Positions 40,508-49,641 of a stretch of 64,000 bases of DNA are shown here, one piece after another. Position numbers and translations under genes: made by a program. Within the stretch, counting starts at the first letter, position 1. Every line of letters starts with the position of its first letter. Where the stretch lies: contig JACQAM010000023.1 in assembly GCA_016194975.1 (NCBI GenBank), positions 124,001 to 188,000 on the forward strand, in the 5' to 3' direction. Under the pieces are notes generated by a model that did no database searches, was not told where the DNA came from, and saw only the letters and a program-made list of their open reading frames with translations. Origin of the DNA: Bacteroidota bacterium. Lineage in GTDB: Bacteria > Bacteroidota > Bacteroidia > Palsa-965.

Positions 40508-42556
40508 ATGAAACGTTTTCGTTTTTTATTTGTCGTAACGCTGTTGATCTCCGTGGTCTGCATTCTTTCTTATTGCGGAAACGATGGCGGGAAAAAAAAT
40601 AATTCCGATTCAGTTACGAAACTTCTTTACCTCAATCATTCCGACAGCGCGCATTACGTGGGTATGCAGGTGTGCAGGAAATGCCACGAGAATATTTTTG
40701 AAACTTTCATTCATACCGGGATGGGACAATCGTTCGATCTTGCCACACTTCATAAATCCTCAGCGAAATTCGGAAAGGAAAGTACGATCTATGATAAATC
40801 GCGCGATCTCTGGTACCATTCTTATTTCCAGGATTCGGTTATGTTCATCTGTGAATTCCGGCTGAAAGGGAAAGACACAACTTACAAACGCACAGAAAAA
40901 GTGAATTACATTGTCGGGTCGGGCCAACACACGAATTCGCACATGTACAATGTGAACGGATATATTTTCCAGATGCCGATGACTTTTTATACGCAGAAAG
41001 GACAGTGGGATCTACCTCCGGGATTTGAAAATGGTTTCAACAGCAGATTCTCGAGACAGATCGGGCTTGAATGTATGAGCTGTCATAATTCTCTTCCGGG
41101 ATTTGTGAAAGGTTCGGAAAATAAATTCGATAGTATTCCGAATGGTATTGGTTGCGAAAGATGTCATGGCCCCGGATCGATTCATGTAGCGATGAAGGAA
41201 TCGGGAAATATTGTTGACACTTCTAAATACATTGATTACTCCATTGTGAATCCCGGAAAACTTTCTCCCGATCTGCAGTTCGATGTTTGCCAGCGTTGTC
41301 ACTTGCAGGGAAATGCTGTGCTGCACGATGGGAAATCTTTTTATGATTTCCGCCCTGGAATGAAATTGTCGGATTACATCACGGTGTTCATGCCTGAATA
41401 TGCGGGAGAAGAAAATCAGTTCATCATGGCCTCGCACGCCGAGCGTTTGAAAATGAGCCAGTGTTTTCTTCAAACAGAAAAAGAAAATAATTCATTGAAT
41501 ACCGACGCGCTTCATCCTTATAAAAATTCACTTACGTGCGTTACGTGTCATAACCCGCATGTGAGTGTGCGCGAAACTGCCGACGAACATTTCAACCAGG
41601 TTTGTATGAATTGTCATTATGAACAACAACCCGGAAAACCAATTCATAAAACATGCCCGATGGTGAAAGATCCTTCGGTGGATGATAAAAACAGCAATTG
41701 CGTTTCCTGTCACATGCCGCGTTCGGGGGCAATAGATATTCCGCACGTTTCAGTTCACGATCATTACATCAGGAAAAATTATGCTTCGAATGATACTTCT
41801 GCCGTGAAAGGAAAATTTCTCGGGTTGTATGCAGTGAACGACAAGCATCCGTCGAACGGGATCATTGCAAAAGCTTACCTGCAGCAATATGAAAAATTCG
41901 GAAAAGAAAATATTTTCCTGGATTCCGCTGAAAAGTTCCTTCCGGAAAATTCGATTACTGATCTAAGAAAAAATTTCTCCGATCTTGTCCACTTGTATTA
42001 TTTGCGTGAAGATTTTCAGGAAATAAAAAATATTACAGATAAAGCCGGAAGGAAATTTGTACTCGATTCTATTCTGCTGACTCCTTCATTCGACAACGGT
42101 GATGCATGGACAGCGTATCGGGTAGGAGAAGCATTTTTCAAACTTGGCGATTATCCTTCGGCAGAAGTATTTTACAAAAAGGCAGTTGATCTTGCACCTT
42201 ATCATCCCGATTTCAGAAGTAAGTATGCTTTGTCGCTTGCAACTCAACAGAAAAATTTTGATGCACGTGCGCAATACCAGCAAGTAATTAATGAAGATCC
42301 GGAATTCGTTCCTGCACTTACGAATCTCGGGTACCTGTGGCTGGAAGAAGGCGATGATAAAAAAGCAGAATCATTTTACAAGCAGGCGCTCGCGCTCGAT
42401 CCCGATGATGAGCAGGCGCTTGTGAATATGGCCGGGCTTTTTGCTTACCGGAAAAATTTTGCAGAAGCAAATAAGTATGCAAAACTTTGTCTTGAAAAAC
42501 ATCCGGGCAATAAACAGGCGGCTTTGCTGATCGAACAACTGAAAGAAATAAACTGA
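40508..42556 (+). CDS. Seven-haem cytochrome c lipoprotein with TPR domain
   Basis: The 682-residue protein has an export signal with a possible lipobox Cys near residue 23. Seven CxxCH haem sites follow: CRKCH at 56-60, CMSCH, CERCH, CQRCH, CVTCH, CMNCH and CVSCH. The first part resembles the cytochrome c554/c' family. From about residue 540 at least four TPR units follow (AEVFYKKAVDLAPYHPDF, ARAQYQQVINEDPEF, AESFYKQALALDPDD). A periplasmic electron carrier or redox enzyme with a protein-binding arm fits; electron donor and substrate are unknown. The next gene, mltG, begins at the base after its stop. Confidence 0.85.
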   Translation: MKRFRFLFVVTLLISVVCILSYCGNDGGKKNNSDSVTKLLYLNHSDSAHYVGMQVCRKCHENIFETFIHTGMGQSFDLATLHKSSAKFGKESTIYDKSRDLWYHSYFQDSVMFICEFRLKGKDTTYKRTEKVNYIVGSGQHTNSHMYNVNGYIFQMPMTFYTQKGQWDLPPGFENGFNSRFSRQIGLECMSCHNSLPGFVKGSENKFDSIPNGIGCERCHGPGSIHVAMKESGNIVDTSKYIDYSIVNPGKLSPDLQFDVCQRCHLQGNAVLHDGKSFYDFRPGMKLSDYITVFMPEYAGEENQFIMASHAERLKMSQCFLQTEKENNSLNTDALHPYKNSLTCVTCHNPHVSVRETADEHFNQVCMNCHYEQQPGKPIHKTCPMVKDPSVDDKNSNCVSCHMPRSGAIDIPHVSVHDHYIRKNYASNDTSAVKGKFLGLYAVNDKHPSNGIIAKAYLQQYEKFGKENIFLDSAEKFLPENSITDLRKNFSDLVHLYYLREDFQEIKNITDKAGRKFVLDSILLTPSFDNGDAWTAYRVGEAFFKLGDYPSAEVFYKKAVDLAPYHPDFRSKYALSLATQQKNFDARAQYQQVINEDPEFVPALTNLGYLWLEEGDDKKAESFYKQALALDPDDEQALVNMAGLFAYRKNFAEANKYAKLCLEKHPGNKQAALLIEQLKEIN

Positions 42557-43585
42557 GTGAAGAAATTTTTGAAAATAACTATTCCCATAATACTCGTTCT
42601 CGCGTGTGCGGGCGCGTGGTATTTCTGGAGAATTTATTACCGGCCCGTTGTGCACACGCCTGAAAAAAAAGCGGAATACATTCTTATTCACACCGGTTCT
42701 ACGATGAATGATCTGTTGAATGAACTTTTCACTTTGAAGATCATTGACGACACCTCGACTTTTCATACCATCACTAATCTGAAAAAATTCTATTCACCAA
42801 AACCGGGAAGGTACCGCATTACCGATGGAATGAGTAACCGCGATCTCGTGGATCTTCTCCGCAGCGGGAAACAGGAACCCGTTACTTTCACTTTCAACAA
42901 CATCAGGACGAAAGAACAACTCGCCTCGCGCGTAGGCGGAAAACTGGAAGCCGATTCTGCAAAATTTCTTTTCCTGATCAACGATCCCGGATTTCTCAGC
43001 AAGTACGGTTTGACGCCGGAAACCATCATGACACTTTTCATACCGAATTCATACCAGTTGTACTGGAACACAACCGAAGAACAATTTGTTGACCGGATGG
43101 CAACGGAGTATAAAAAATTCTGGACCGATGAAAGGAAAGCGAAAGCCGCTGCCCTCGGGCTCAGCCAGTCGGAAGTGGTGACGCTTGCTTCCATTGTAGA
43201 ATCGGAACAAACGCAATATCCTGATGAGCGTCCCACGATAGCCGGATTGTACATCAATCGCCTTCGCCAGAAAATTCCGCTGCAATCCGATCCGACAATT
43301 ATTTATGCGCTCGGAGATTTCAATATTAAACGTGTACTTGACACCGATCTTAAAATCGATTCCCCTTACAACACGTACAAATATGCCGGCCTTCCGCCCG
43401 GGCCTATTCGCATTCCTGAAACGGCGAGTATAGATGCGGTTCTTAATTATGTGAAGAGCGATTACATTTATATGTGCGCCGATTTTGGAACAGGTCATCA
43501 CCGTTTTACAAATGATTATAATGTGCATCTGAAAAACGCGCACGATTACCAGGATGCGTTGAACAAAGCGAATATTAAGCGATGA
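42557..43585 (+). CDS. mltG: Endolytic transglycosylase MltG
   Basis: MltG cleaves nascent glycan strands and helps set their length. After a membrane anchor (about 6-23), the LysM-like subdomain precedes the YceG fold. The catalytic Glu is in VTLASIVESEQTQYPDERPTIAGLYINRL, followed by PLQSDPTIIYALGD and PGPIRIPETASIDAVLNY. Length of 342 fits. The GTG at 42557 touches the stop of the cytochrome gene. MltG in many bacteria sits beside dapF- or tmk-type genes, here beside a cytochrome. Confidence 0.92.
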   Translation: MKKFLKITIPIILVLACAGAWYFWRIYYRPVVHTPEKKAEYILIHTGSTMNDLLNELFTLKIIDDTSTFHTITNLKKFYSPKPGRYRITDGMSNRDLVDLLRSGKQEPVTFTFNNIRTKEQLASRVGGKLEADSAKFLFLINDPGFLSKYGLTPETIMTLFIPNSYQLYWNTTEEQFVDRMATEYKKFWTDERKAKAAALGLSQSEVVTLASIVESEQTQYPDERPTIAGLYINRLRQKIPLQSDPTIIYALGDFNIKRVLDTDLKIDSPYNTYKYAGLPPGPIRIPETASIDAVLNYVKSDYIYMCADFGTGHHRFTNDYNVHLKNAHDYQDALNKANIKR

Positions 43586-43858
43586 GTTATCAGTGATGAA
43601 CGATAAGATTTAGTTGGTGATTGGATGATGATGGTTGGTAGTGTTTGATGTTTTGAGAGGAGAAATGCAGAAATTGCGACTGCACTCCGATGACTTGCAT
43701 TATTTACTTAAGATTCCTTATCGCTTTGTGGTGATTCAATTACATCACGACTAACTAATACTCTATGTTTGCGGTGAACAAACCACCACCATGAGATCAA
43801 AGCGTGATTAAAACGAAAACAAGTTGGTGAATTCCTCACAATAAATTGAAATGGTATA
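43586..43858. other. Spacer after mltG with word strings
   Basis: About 270 bases without a gene. Strings ttggtgattggatgatgat and tggttggtagtgtttgatg (43612-43650) face caaaccaccaccat (43785-43798), which is partly complementary to the second. A TATGTTTG (43764-43771) may be a -7 box for the lipoprotein gene downstream. Confidence 0.35.
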
Positions 43859-44596
43859 ATGAAAACAAAACTTTTCCTCATTCCCGTAATAATTTTGCTG
43901 CTCTTTTCCTGCGGAAGAAAAGAATATCTTGAAGGTAGCGTTGTTGATGTTTTTACAGGCGCTCCAATTGCTAATATGAGAATCTATTTAGAGCACCAAC
44001 ACGATTGCCTGACCTGTTTCAACGGTCCGAACTCCGACAATCTTGGCCAGGCAACCACTGGTTCTGACGGAAGAGCGCTATTTGATTTCCGAAGTAAAAG
44101 AAATAATGACCGGCAGCAATATTATATTGGTCTTGATGGTGAAGACCGCAAAGTTCTTTTACTCGATTTTTCAAATCCCGGCGTAAATGAAGCCCCCCTG
44201 GTTTCTCAGCAGGATACGGCTCTTAATTATGCAGAATATTATACAAACACTCGCTTCGGAACAGTTCCTTTCCCTAAGGTCCCAAAAGAGAGGAACGCAA
44301 CTGCAACCATCCGGCTTGCATCTCTTTCAAGAATTGAAATAAAAGTCAGCAATATTGGAACTACAAATTCTTCTGATGCTTTATTCGGAATAAAATTCGT
44401 GAGAGGCGTCGATACATTATATATTGCAGGTGGCGCTTCGGGTATTTCATCTGCCATTTTTCATTACCGGTTTTTCCCTTCTGACGGAAAAGTGAACGTA
44501 CAATATGTTACCGAAAATGAACTAGGCAGCGTCCTCCACTCCGATACGATCTTAGTTGCACCTTTCGCTAAAACTATTTACCAGATCAATTATTGA
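43859..44596 (+). CDS. Lipoprotein with carboxypeptidase-regulatory-like domain
   Basis: The signal ILLLFSCGRKEYLEG puts the lipobox Cys at residue 19. It is followed directly by GSVVDVFTGAPIANMRIYLEHQHD, the strand pattern of carboxypeptidase regulatory-like (CarboxypepD_reg) domains, here without a TonB-dependent receptor. The remaining 130 residues are beta-rich with LASLSRIEIKVSNIGTTNSSDALF, perhaps a second sandwich domain. Cell surface or periplasm is likely; ligand is unknown. It lies between mltG and ispH with word-type strings on both sides. Confidence 0.66.
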   Translation: MKTKLFLIPVIILLLFSCGRKEYLEGSVVDVFTGAPIANMRIYLEHQHDCLTCFNGPNSDNLGQATTGSDGRALFDFRSKRNNDRQQYYIGLDGEDRKVLLLDFSNPGVNEAPLVSQQDTALNYAEYYTNTRFGTVPFPKVPKERNATATIRLASLSRIEIKVSNIGTTNSSDALFGIKFVRGVDTLYIAGGASGISSAIFHYRFFPSDGKVNVQYVTENELGSVLHSDTILVAPFAKTIYQINY

Positions 44597-44619
44597 TTTC
44601 AAGAAATCGTGCGGGGAAG

Positions 44620-44627
44620 TATCTTTG
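44620..44627 (+). promoter_or_regulatory. -7 box of ispH
   Basis: TATCTTTG ends 47 bases before the ispH ATG; the leader that follows is a string of accaac words (ccacctaccaacaacc). No -33 box was found. Confidence 0.4.
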
Positions 44628-44674
44628 TTGTTACCAATGCCACCTACCAACAACCAAACTACCACCAACCTTAA

Positions 44675-45892
44675 ATGAAATCCTTCTCCATTCCGGAATT
44701 CTACCGCAGCCTGGTCATCTCGAAGATCAAGGAGGCCAGGAAAGAAAAAGATCCGAAGAAAAAAGATTTCTCTCCAACCGTGCTCGACTTCGGCCCGGTG
44801 ATCGTTTACATTGCACGGCATTTTGGTTTCTGTTATGGTGTGGAGAATGCGGTGGAAATTTCTTTTCGCGCGGTGAGTGAAAATCCAGGGAAAAATATTT
44901 TCCTGCTCAGCCAGATGATTCATAATCCGGAAGTGAATAATGATCTTGTTTCTCACGGCGTACGTTTTTTGATGGATACAAATGGAAAACAAATAATTCC
45001 ATTCTCAGAATTAAAAAAAGAAGACATCGTGATCATTCCTGCATTCGGAACCACCATTGAAATTGAAAAACAACTTTCTTCCATCGGGATTGAACCGCAA
45101 CGTTACAATACCACCTGCCCGTTCGTGGAGCGCGTTTGGAAAAAATCGGGCGAACTTTCCAAAGAAGAATATACCGTGATCATTCACGGAAAACCGGATC
45201 ACGAGGAAACGAAAGCTACTTTTTCCCATAGCGTGCAACACAGCCCTTCCATTATTGTGAAAAATATTGCTGAAGCAGAATTACTCGCAGCAATTATGCT
45301 CGGAAAAATTCCATTGGAGGATTTTGAAAAACATTTTCATGGTCGTGCAAACAAGAATTTCGATTCGGAAAAAGATCTCGTGCGCGTGGGCGTGATCAAC
45401 CAGACGACCATGCTCGCCACGGAGACGCAGGAGATCGCTGACCATTTTAAAAATGTGATGGTGGAAAAATTTGGTATTGAAAATATTAAAAATCATTTTG
45501 CCGATACGCGCGATACGCTTTGTTATGCCACCAATGAAAATCAGGATGCAACGTATGGTTTGCTGGAAATAAATGCAGATTGCGCTATCGTGGTCGGTGG
45601 ATACAATAGTTCCAATACGTCGCACCTTGTCGAATTATGCGAACGGAAATTCAAAACCTATTTTATCAAAGACGATTCTGAGATTCTTCCGGGAAATATT
45701 ATCCATCATTTTGATCTGCATTCTAAAAAAGTTATGGAGAGCGGCAACTGGCTTCCTTCTTCTTCGCCGGCAAAAATTATTCTCTCGAGCGGAGCAAGTT
45801 GTCCCGACAGTGTGATTGAGCGCGTGCTGGAGAAACTTATTCATTTATTTCCGGAATCAAAAAAAACGGAAACGGTGCTGAGTGAATTGTGA
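44675..45892 (+). CDS. ispH: 4-hydroxy-3-methylbut-2-enyl diphosphate reductase
   Basis: IspH makes isopentenyl and dimethylallyl diphosphate in the last step of the MEP pathway with a 4Fe-4S cluster. The three cluster cysteines are Cys53 (RHFGFCYGVENA), Cys148 (YNTTCPFVERVW) and Cys283 (RDTLCYATNENQ), and VVGGYNSSNTSHLVELC binds substrate. At 405 residues it belongs to the longer type of Bacteroidota with an N-terminal extension of about 40 residues. The ATG at 44675 fits the -7 box upstream. Confidence 0.95.
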   Translation: MKSFSIPEFYRSLVISKIKEARKEKDPKKKDFSPTVLDFGPVIVYIARHFGFCYGVENAVEISFRAVSENPGKNIFLLSQMIHNPEVNNDLVSHGVRFLMDTNGKQIIPFSELKKEDIVIIPAFGTTIEIEKQLSSIGIEPQRYNTTCPFVERVWKKSGELSKEEYTVIIHGKPDHEETKATFSHSVQHSPSIIVKNIAEAELLAAIMLGKIPLEDFEKHFHGRANKNFDSEKDLVRVGVINQTTMLATETQEIADHFKNVMVEKFGIENIKNHFADTRDTLCYATNENQDATYGLLEINADCAIVVGGYNSSNTSHLVELCERKFKTYFIKDDSEILPGNIIHHFDLHSKKVMESGNWLPSSSPAKIILSSGASCPDSVIERVLEKLIHLFPESKKTETVLSEL

Positions 45893-46157
45893 TGAACTGA
45901 AAAGGCGCTCCTGCACACGATGAAATAATATTGCCACAGGTTTACATAGATTAAGACACAGATTTTTACAACAAACTAAAAACAACAAACATTCCATTGG
46001 AACAAATTAAACTCCTCTTAAAGAATTATCTTTTCGGAAGAACAACAACAAACTGCAAACATTTAATTTACACTATGAAATATCCAATCCAAATGATACC
46101 TGCCTGATGACTGTCACCAATGTCTATTGACTCATGACCAATAATTAACTTCACCCC
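45893..46157. other. Spacer of 265 bp before the acyltransferase
   Basis: I see nothing coding here. The sequence holds words of the type cacaggtttacatagattaagacacag and aacaacaaac, but no clear hairpin or promoter. Confidence 0.3.
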
Positions 46158-47534
46158 TTGCTCTATCCCATCCTGAAAATATTATTCCGATTAACGTTTA
46201 AAGTTTTTTTCAGAAAGACTTTCAAACATCATGCATCACGCGTTCCTGCGCATGGGCCCTTGCTCATCTGCGCGAATCATCCCGGTGCTTTTCTGGATCC
46301 GATCGTCATTGCGTCGCTTGTTAACCGGAAAGTTTTTTTTCTTGCAAAAGGTTCTGTTTTCAAAGGCGGATTTGCAAAATGGTTCCTGCCGAAATTGAAT
46401 GTGATCCCCGTGTATCGCGCGCAGGATGATCCCACGCAGATGCACAAGAACCAGGAAACTTTTATCCGTTGTTTCGAACATCTCGGCAAAGGCGGGACGA
46501 TCCTCATTTTTCCTGAAGGAATAAGTATCACGGAAAGAAAATTGCGTCCGTTGAAAACAGGAGCAGCAAGGATCGCAATCGGTGCAGAAGAAAAATATGG
46601 CAGCAAACTTAATGTACATATTCAATGCGTTGGACTCAACTATGAAGATCCTCACACTTTCCGCAGAGATGTTTTCGTTGGTTTTGCTGAACCAATCCGC
46701 GTAAATGATTTCATTGAAGAAAATAAAACGCAGGGTTTTGAAGCGGCAGAAAAATTAACGGAAGAGATCCGCATTCGTCTCGAAGAACAGATGATCGTGA
46801 CTTCGGATCCGGAAACCGATCTGCTGGTGAAAAATATCGAGCGGCTTTACAAATATGACCTGATGAAACAACAGCATATTGATGCGAAGGATAAAACCGG
46901 CGAATTTGAACTGACGAAAAGAATTGTGAAGACAGTAAATTATTTCCGTGAAAAAGATCCCGGACGAGTAATAAATATTTCCGGTGAGATCAAACAGTAT
47001 TTTTCCCGCATCGATGAACTCGGGCTTAGTGACCGGATGGTGAAATCGGATGAAAAAAGAAAAAGTATTTTTTCAAAAGCATTCGCCGATCTTCTGCTCA
47101 TCATTACCGGTTTCCCTTTTTATCTCTACGGTATCCTCCACAATTATCTTCCTTTCATTGGAGCATCATGGCTGTCGAAAAATCTTATCAAGCAAGTAGA
47201 ATGGCGTGGCGCGATCGGTGCTGCAGCCGGAATGGTTTTTTTTATCATCTGGTACACCACGCTCGGTTTTTTTTCCTGGTATTATTTTCACAAATGGGAA
47301 ATCACTTCACATCCCGGCTGGATGTTCCTCCTTTATTTTATTTCCTGGCCGGCCACAGGCCTTTTCGCGTGGCTGTATTACCGCACCATTTATTACATCA
47401 GTAAGCGATGGCTGATGGTCTCACTTTTTTTCAGGAGAACGGCCATCATTTCAGAATTGGTATTGCAGCGGAAAAAACTAATCGGTGAATTTGAAAAAGC
47501 GATAGAGGAACGCGGACCGATCAGCGAATTATGA
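46158..47534 (+). CDS. 1-acyl-sn-glycerol-3-phosphate acyltransferase-like protein
   Basis: The PlsC-type domain has NHPGAFLDPI at about residue 38, where H-x5-D replaces the usual H-x4-D, FVLPK-type LNVIPVYR at about 85, and the phosphate-binding FPEGISITERKLRPLKTGA at about 118. Two to three C-terminal membrane helices (about 310-330, 350-378 and 387-407) follow a helical linker. Enzymes of this layout acylate lysophospholipids, but the acceptor here is inferred from family only. The start is the TTG at 46158, since no ATG precedes the fold. The H-x5-D variant also occurs in other Bacteroidota members as I recall. Confidence 0.83.
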   Translation: MLYPILKILFRLTFKVFFRKTFKHHASRVPAHGPLLICANHPGAFLDPIVIASLVNRKVFFLAKGSVFKGGFAKWFLPKLNVIPVYRAQDDPTQMHKNQETFIRCFEHLGKGGTILIFPEGISITERKLRPLKTGAARIAIGAEEKYGSKLNVHIQCVGLNYEDPHTFRRDVFVGFAEPIRVNDFIEENKTQGFEAAEKLTEEIRIRLEEQMIVTSDPETDLLVKNIERLYKYDLMKQQHIDAKDKTGEFELTKRIVKTVNYFREKDPGRVINISGEIKQYFSRIDELGLSDRMVKSDEKRKSIFSKAFADLLLIITGFPFYLYGILHNYLPFIGASWLSKNLIKQVEWRGAIGAAAGMVFFIIWYTTLGFFSWYYFHKWEITSHPGWMFLLYFISWPATGLFAWLYYRTIYYISKRWLMVSLFFRRTAIISELVLQRKKLIGEFEKAIEERGPISEL

Positions 47535-47990
47535 TTTTTTTGAAATTGAAATGAAAAGATCGCCGGACACTGTCGTGCAGATCATCACTTCTTCCCCTGG
47601 TTTCAGTTTTTTTATTTCTTCCGCGGGAATTTTTATTCGCTGGTTGGAAATCTGCACAACATTTCCATCAATGAAATCAATAACGCCGCGAAAAACTTTT
47701 TTCTGCCAAAACGCAAGTGTTTTGCGATAACGGATCACCGCACCTACGAGCAGGCGCATGGGAAGCAATGTAAGAATGACGAGCGAAACATTGATAAAAC
47801 TCCTTAGATTTTCATTTTCCAGTCCGAGTCCCATGTAGTGCCCGTTCACATAAAAAACAGCATACCCCGAAACAAGAAAGCAAGGAACAAAAATGTAAAT
47901 CTTCGTGTTCATCTCTTTCTTTGCTTTCACGGCAAGAATATCTTTTTCTGCTTCGGTGATATTCTCCAATGTAACAACGGGTGGATTCAT
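47529..47990 (-). CDS. Membrane protein of unknown function, 153 residues
   Basis: Two hydrophobic helices (about 30-52 and 67-86) lie between a charged N-terminus and a C-terminal beta domain with GVIDFIDGNVVQISNQRIKIPAEEIKKLKPGEEVMICTTVSGDLFISI, which resembles a small SH3-like or PH-like fold. Its stop overlaps the stop region of the acyltransferase on the other strand by a few bases. No family is recognised. Confidence 0.55.
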   Translation of the reverse strand: MNPPVVTLENITEAEKDILAVKAKKEMNTKIYIFVPCFLVSGYAVFYVNGHYMGLGLENENLRSFINVSLVILTLLPMRLLVGAVIRYRKTLAFWQKKVFRGVIDFIDGNVVQISNQRIKIPAEEIKKLKPGEEVMICTTVSGDLFISISKKS

Positions 47991-48041
47991 GTACTGTGTT
48001 TTTTACAAAAGTACGAATGCGCGGAAGATGATGATAAATCT

Positions 48042-48049
48042 TATTTTTG
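48042..48049 (+). promoter_or_regulatory. -7-like box just before cmk
   Basis: TATTTTTG ends six bases before the cmk ATG at 48056 and three before an in-frame-less ATG. As for rimM, the mRNA leader would be almost absent. No -33 box is clear. Confidence 0.35.
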
Positions 48050-48055
48050 GCATGA

Positions 48056-48757
48056 ATGAGAAAGATCACGATCGCCATCGACGGTTATTCATCGTGCGGG
48101 AAAAGTACTGTAGCGAAAGCGATCGCGTCCAGGATCGGTTACAATTATGTGGATTCGGGCGCCATGTACCGTTGTGTTACGTTGTACTGCCTTGAACATG
48201 GTATTATCAAAGATCACGCTTTTGATGAACACGAAGTGGTGCTTGCACTCGACGATATTCATCTTTCCTTTCATTTCAATCCTGCTGCAAATTCTTCCGA
48301 AACTTTCATGAATGAAAAAAATGTGGAAAAAGATATTCGTCTTCCTGAAGTTTCGAATAATGTGAGTCCCATTTCGAAAATTCATGACGTACGCGTACAC
48401 ATGGTTGCGCTGCAGCGTGCGATGGGAAAAAATAAAGGCGTGGTAATGGATGGACGCGACATTGGCACTAATGTTTTCCCCGGAGCAGAATTGAAAATTT
48501 TCATGACCGCCGATCCGGAAGTGAGAGTGAAAAGGCGATTCGATGAACTCAATGCAAACGGAACGAAAGTGAGCCTGGATGATGTGCGCAATAATCTTGC
48601 TTCGCGCGATCATGAAGACACTCACCGTAAAGAAAATCCATTAGTGAAAGCAGATGACGCTGTTGTACTCGACAATTCCGATCTTACTAAGGAAGAACAA
48701 CTGGATTTCATTATGAAACTTGTGGAAGAACGACTCACGATCATGAGTAAAAAATAA
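48056..48757 (+). CDS. cmk: Cytidylate kinase
   Basis: Cmk phosphorylates CMP and dCMP. The P-loop is GYSSCGKST at 10-18, with YVDSGAMYRCVTLYCL binding the monophosphate and VVMDGRDIGTNVFPGAELKIFMTADPEVRVKRR in the lid region. Length of 233 is standard. A short AT-rich region follows, then the C-terminus of a gene on the other strand that overlaps a repeat. Confidence 0.95.
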   Translation: MRKITIAIDGYSSCGKSTVAKAIASRIGYNYVDSGAMYRCVTLYCLEHGIIKDHAFDEHEVVLALDDIHLSFHFNPAANSSETFMNEKNVEKDIRLPEVSNNVSPISKIHDVRVHMVALQRAMGKNKGVVMDGRDIGTNVFPGAELKIFMTADPEVRVKRRFDELNANGTKVSLDDVRNNLASRDHEDTHRKENPLVKADDAVVLDNSDLTKEEQLDFIMKLVEERLTIMSKK

Positions 48758-48815
48758 TTTGGAGAAGTAATATTCTGAAAATTTAGAAAATTTATTTTTT
48801 TATTTTTTCGTGCTT

Positions 48816-48926
48816 AGAGGCTGTTTAAAATTCATTTTTTGGAATTGTTATGATGCCATTTTTGTTCAGCCGAGACGCATTTTGCAGGCCATAGTGGAGC
48901 GACTACGGCCAAGAAATGCAACGAAG
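48816..48926. repeat. Repeat-like tract at the end of the 199-residue gene
   Basis: AGAGGCTGTTTAAAATTC (48816-48833) has the look of an insertion-sequence end. The following 90 bases, with two more patches recalled from Bacteroidota repeat DNA, encode the last 15-20 codons of the gene on the minus strand. I could not find a second terminal repeat, so this may be a truncated element. Confidence 0.3.
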
Positions 48927-49465
48927 GATGGTTTACCATCACCGTATTCATCGCATCCCCAACTGTAAGAAACGAGTATCCAATCTCCTTCAATGGCGAG
49001 AACATCAAACATAGTACAGGAACAAGTGGATGGTTCTGTGAGTCGCGATCTTTCATTGGGTTCTGTATGAAAACGATTACCTTTTTCTGTAGGTGCTGTT
49101 ACTCCATCCGCATCATTCCACCATGCATACCACGACACAAATGAATTGAGCGAATCTTTTTCGATCCAGCATATTTTCTTCGGATCAATATTATCCATTA
49201 TTGCCCATCTCGACCAGCTTTCGCCTACACACTGGTAAGCAATATTATTTGACCCGCCGAAATAAAAAAAAGAAGTCAACGCGGAGTCCAGTTGTTGTAC
49301 TCCTTTGCATTTGCAATAAGCGATCGTATCCGCCGGGGAGCGGAATAAATTTATTTCACGTTCGTTAGTAAGGTTGGAACTGAAATCGATAGTGATCACA
49401 CCTGTACTTTTCTGTGCCGAAATAATTTGTGGTAAAAGAAAAAGAAGTAAAAAATATTTTCTCAT
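48866..49465 (-). CDS. Secreted protein of unknown function, 199 residues
   Basis: A signal peptide (residues 1-17, ending in ISAQ) begins a beta-rich protein with Cys pairs (YCKCKG, SCTC-type TCSCTMFDV). It may be a small secreted or periplasmic protein stabilised by disulfides. Its last residues (FLGRSRSTMACKMRLG) are encoded by the repeat-like tract at 48816-48926, which suggests that the original C-terminus was replaced. The family is not recognised. Confidence 0.5.
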   Translation of the reverse strand: MRKYFLLLFLLPQIISAQKSTGVITIDFSSNLTNEREINLFRSPADTIAYCKCKGVQQLDSALTSFFYFGGSNNIAYQCVGESWSRWAIMDNIDPKKICWIEKDSLNSFVSWYAWWNDADGVTAPTEKGNRFHTEPNERSRLTEPSTCSCTMFDVLAIEGDWILVSYSWGCDEYGDGKPSFVAFLGRSRSTMACKMRLG

Positions 49466-49524
49466 CGTTCTAATATAAAAAGTCGCGTCAATTCTTTTAA
49501 TGTAATTCCTGCACTTATTAGCCG

Positions 49525-49532
49525 TACCTTTG
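49525..49532 (+). promoter_or_regulatory. -7 box of the DEAD-box helicase gene
   Basis: TACCTTTG is 109 bases before the ATG. The leader contains CAGCC/GGCTG (49562-49566 and 49575-49579), a small hairpin. Long leaders on RNA-helicase genes are often regulatory in the cold, but nothing here proves it. Confidence 0.4.
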
Positions 49533-49641
49533 CCTCCTCTTGAGACGGACGAGTGTAAGGTCAGCCGTGTTTGTGGCTGATAACGAGATGCAACTTACCA
49601 ATGTTCGGAACAGGAAAAAATAAACTGTACGAACTTTCACT

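Noticed and set aside
45893-46157. Possible small RNA in the spacer before the acyltransferase
   Set aside because: No promoter-terminator pair or stable stem was found; only word-like AT-rich text.
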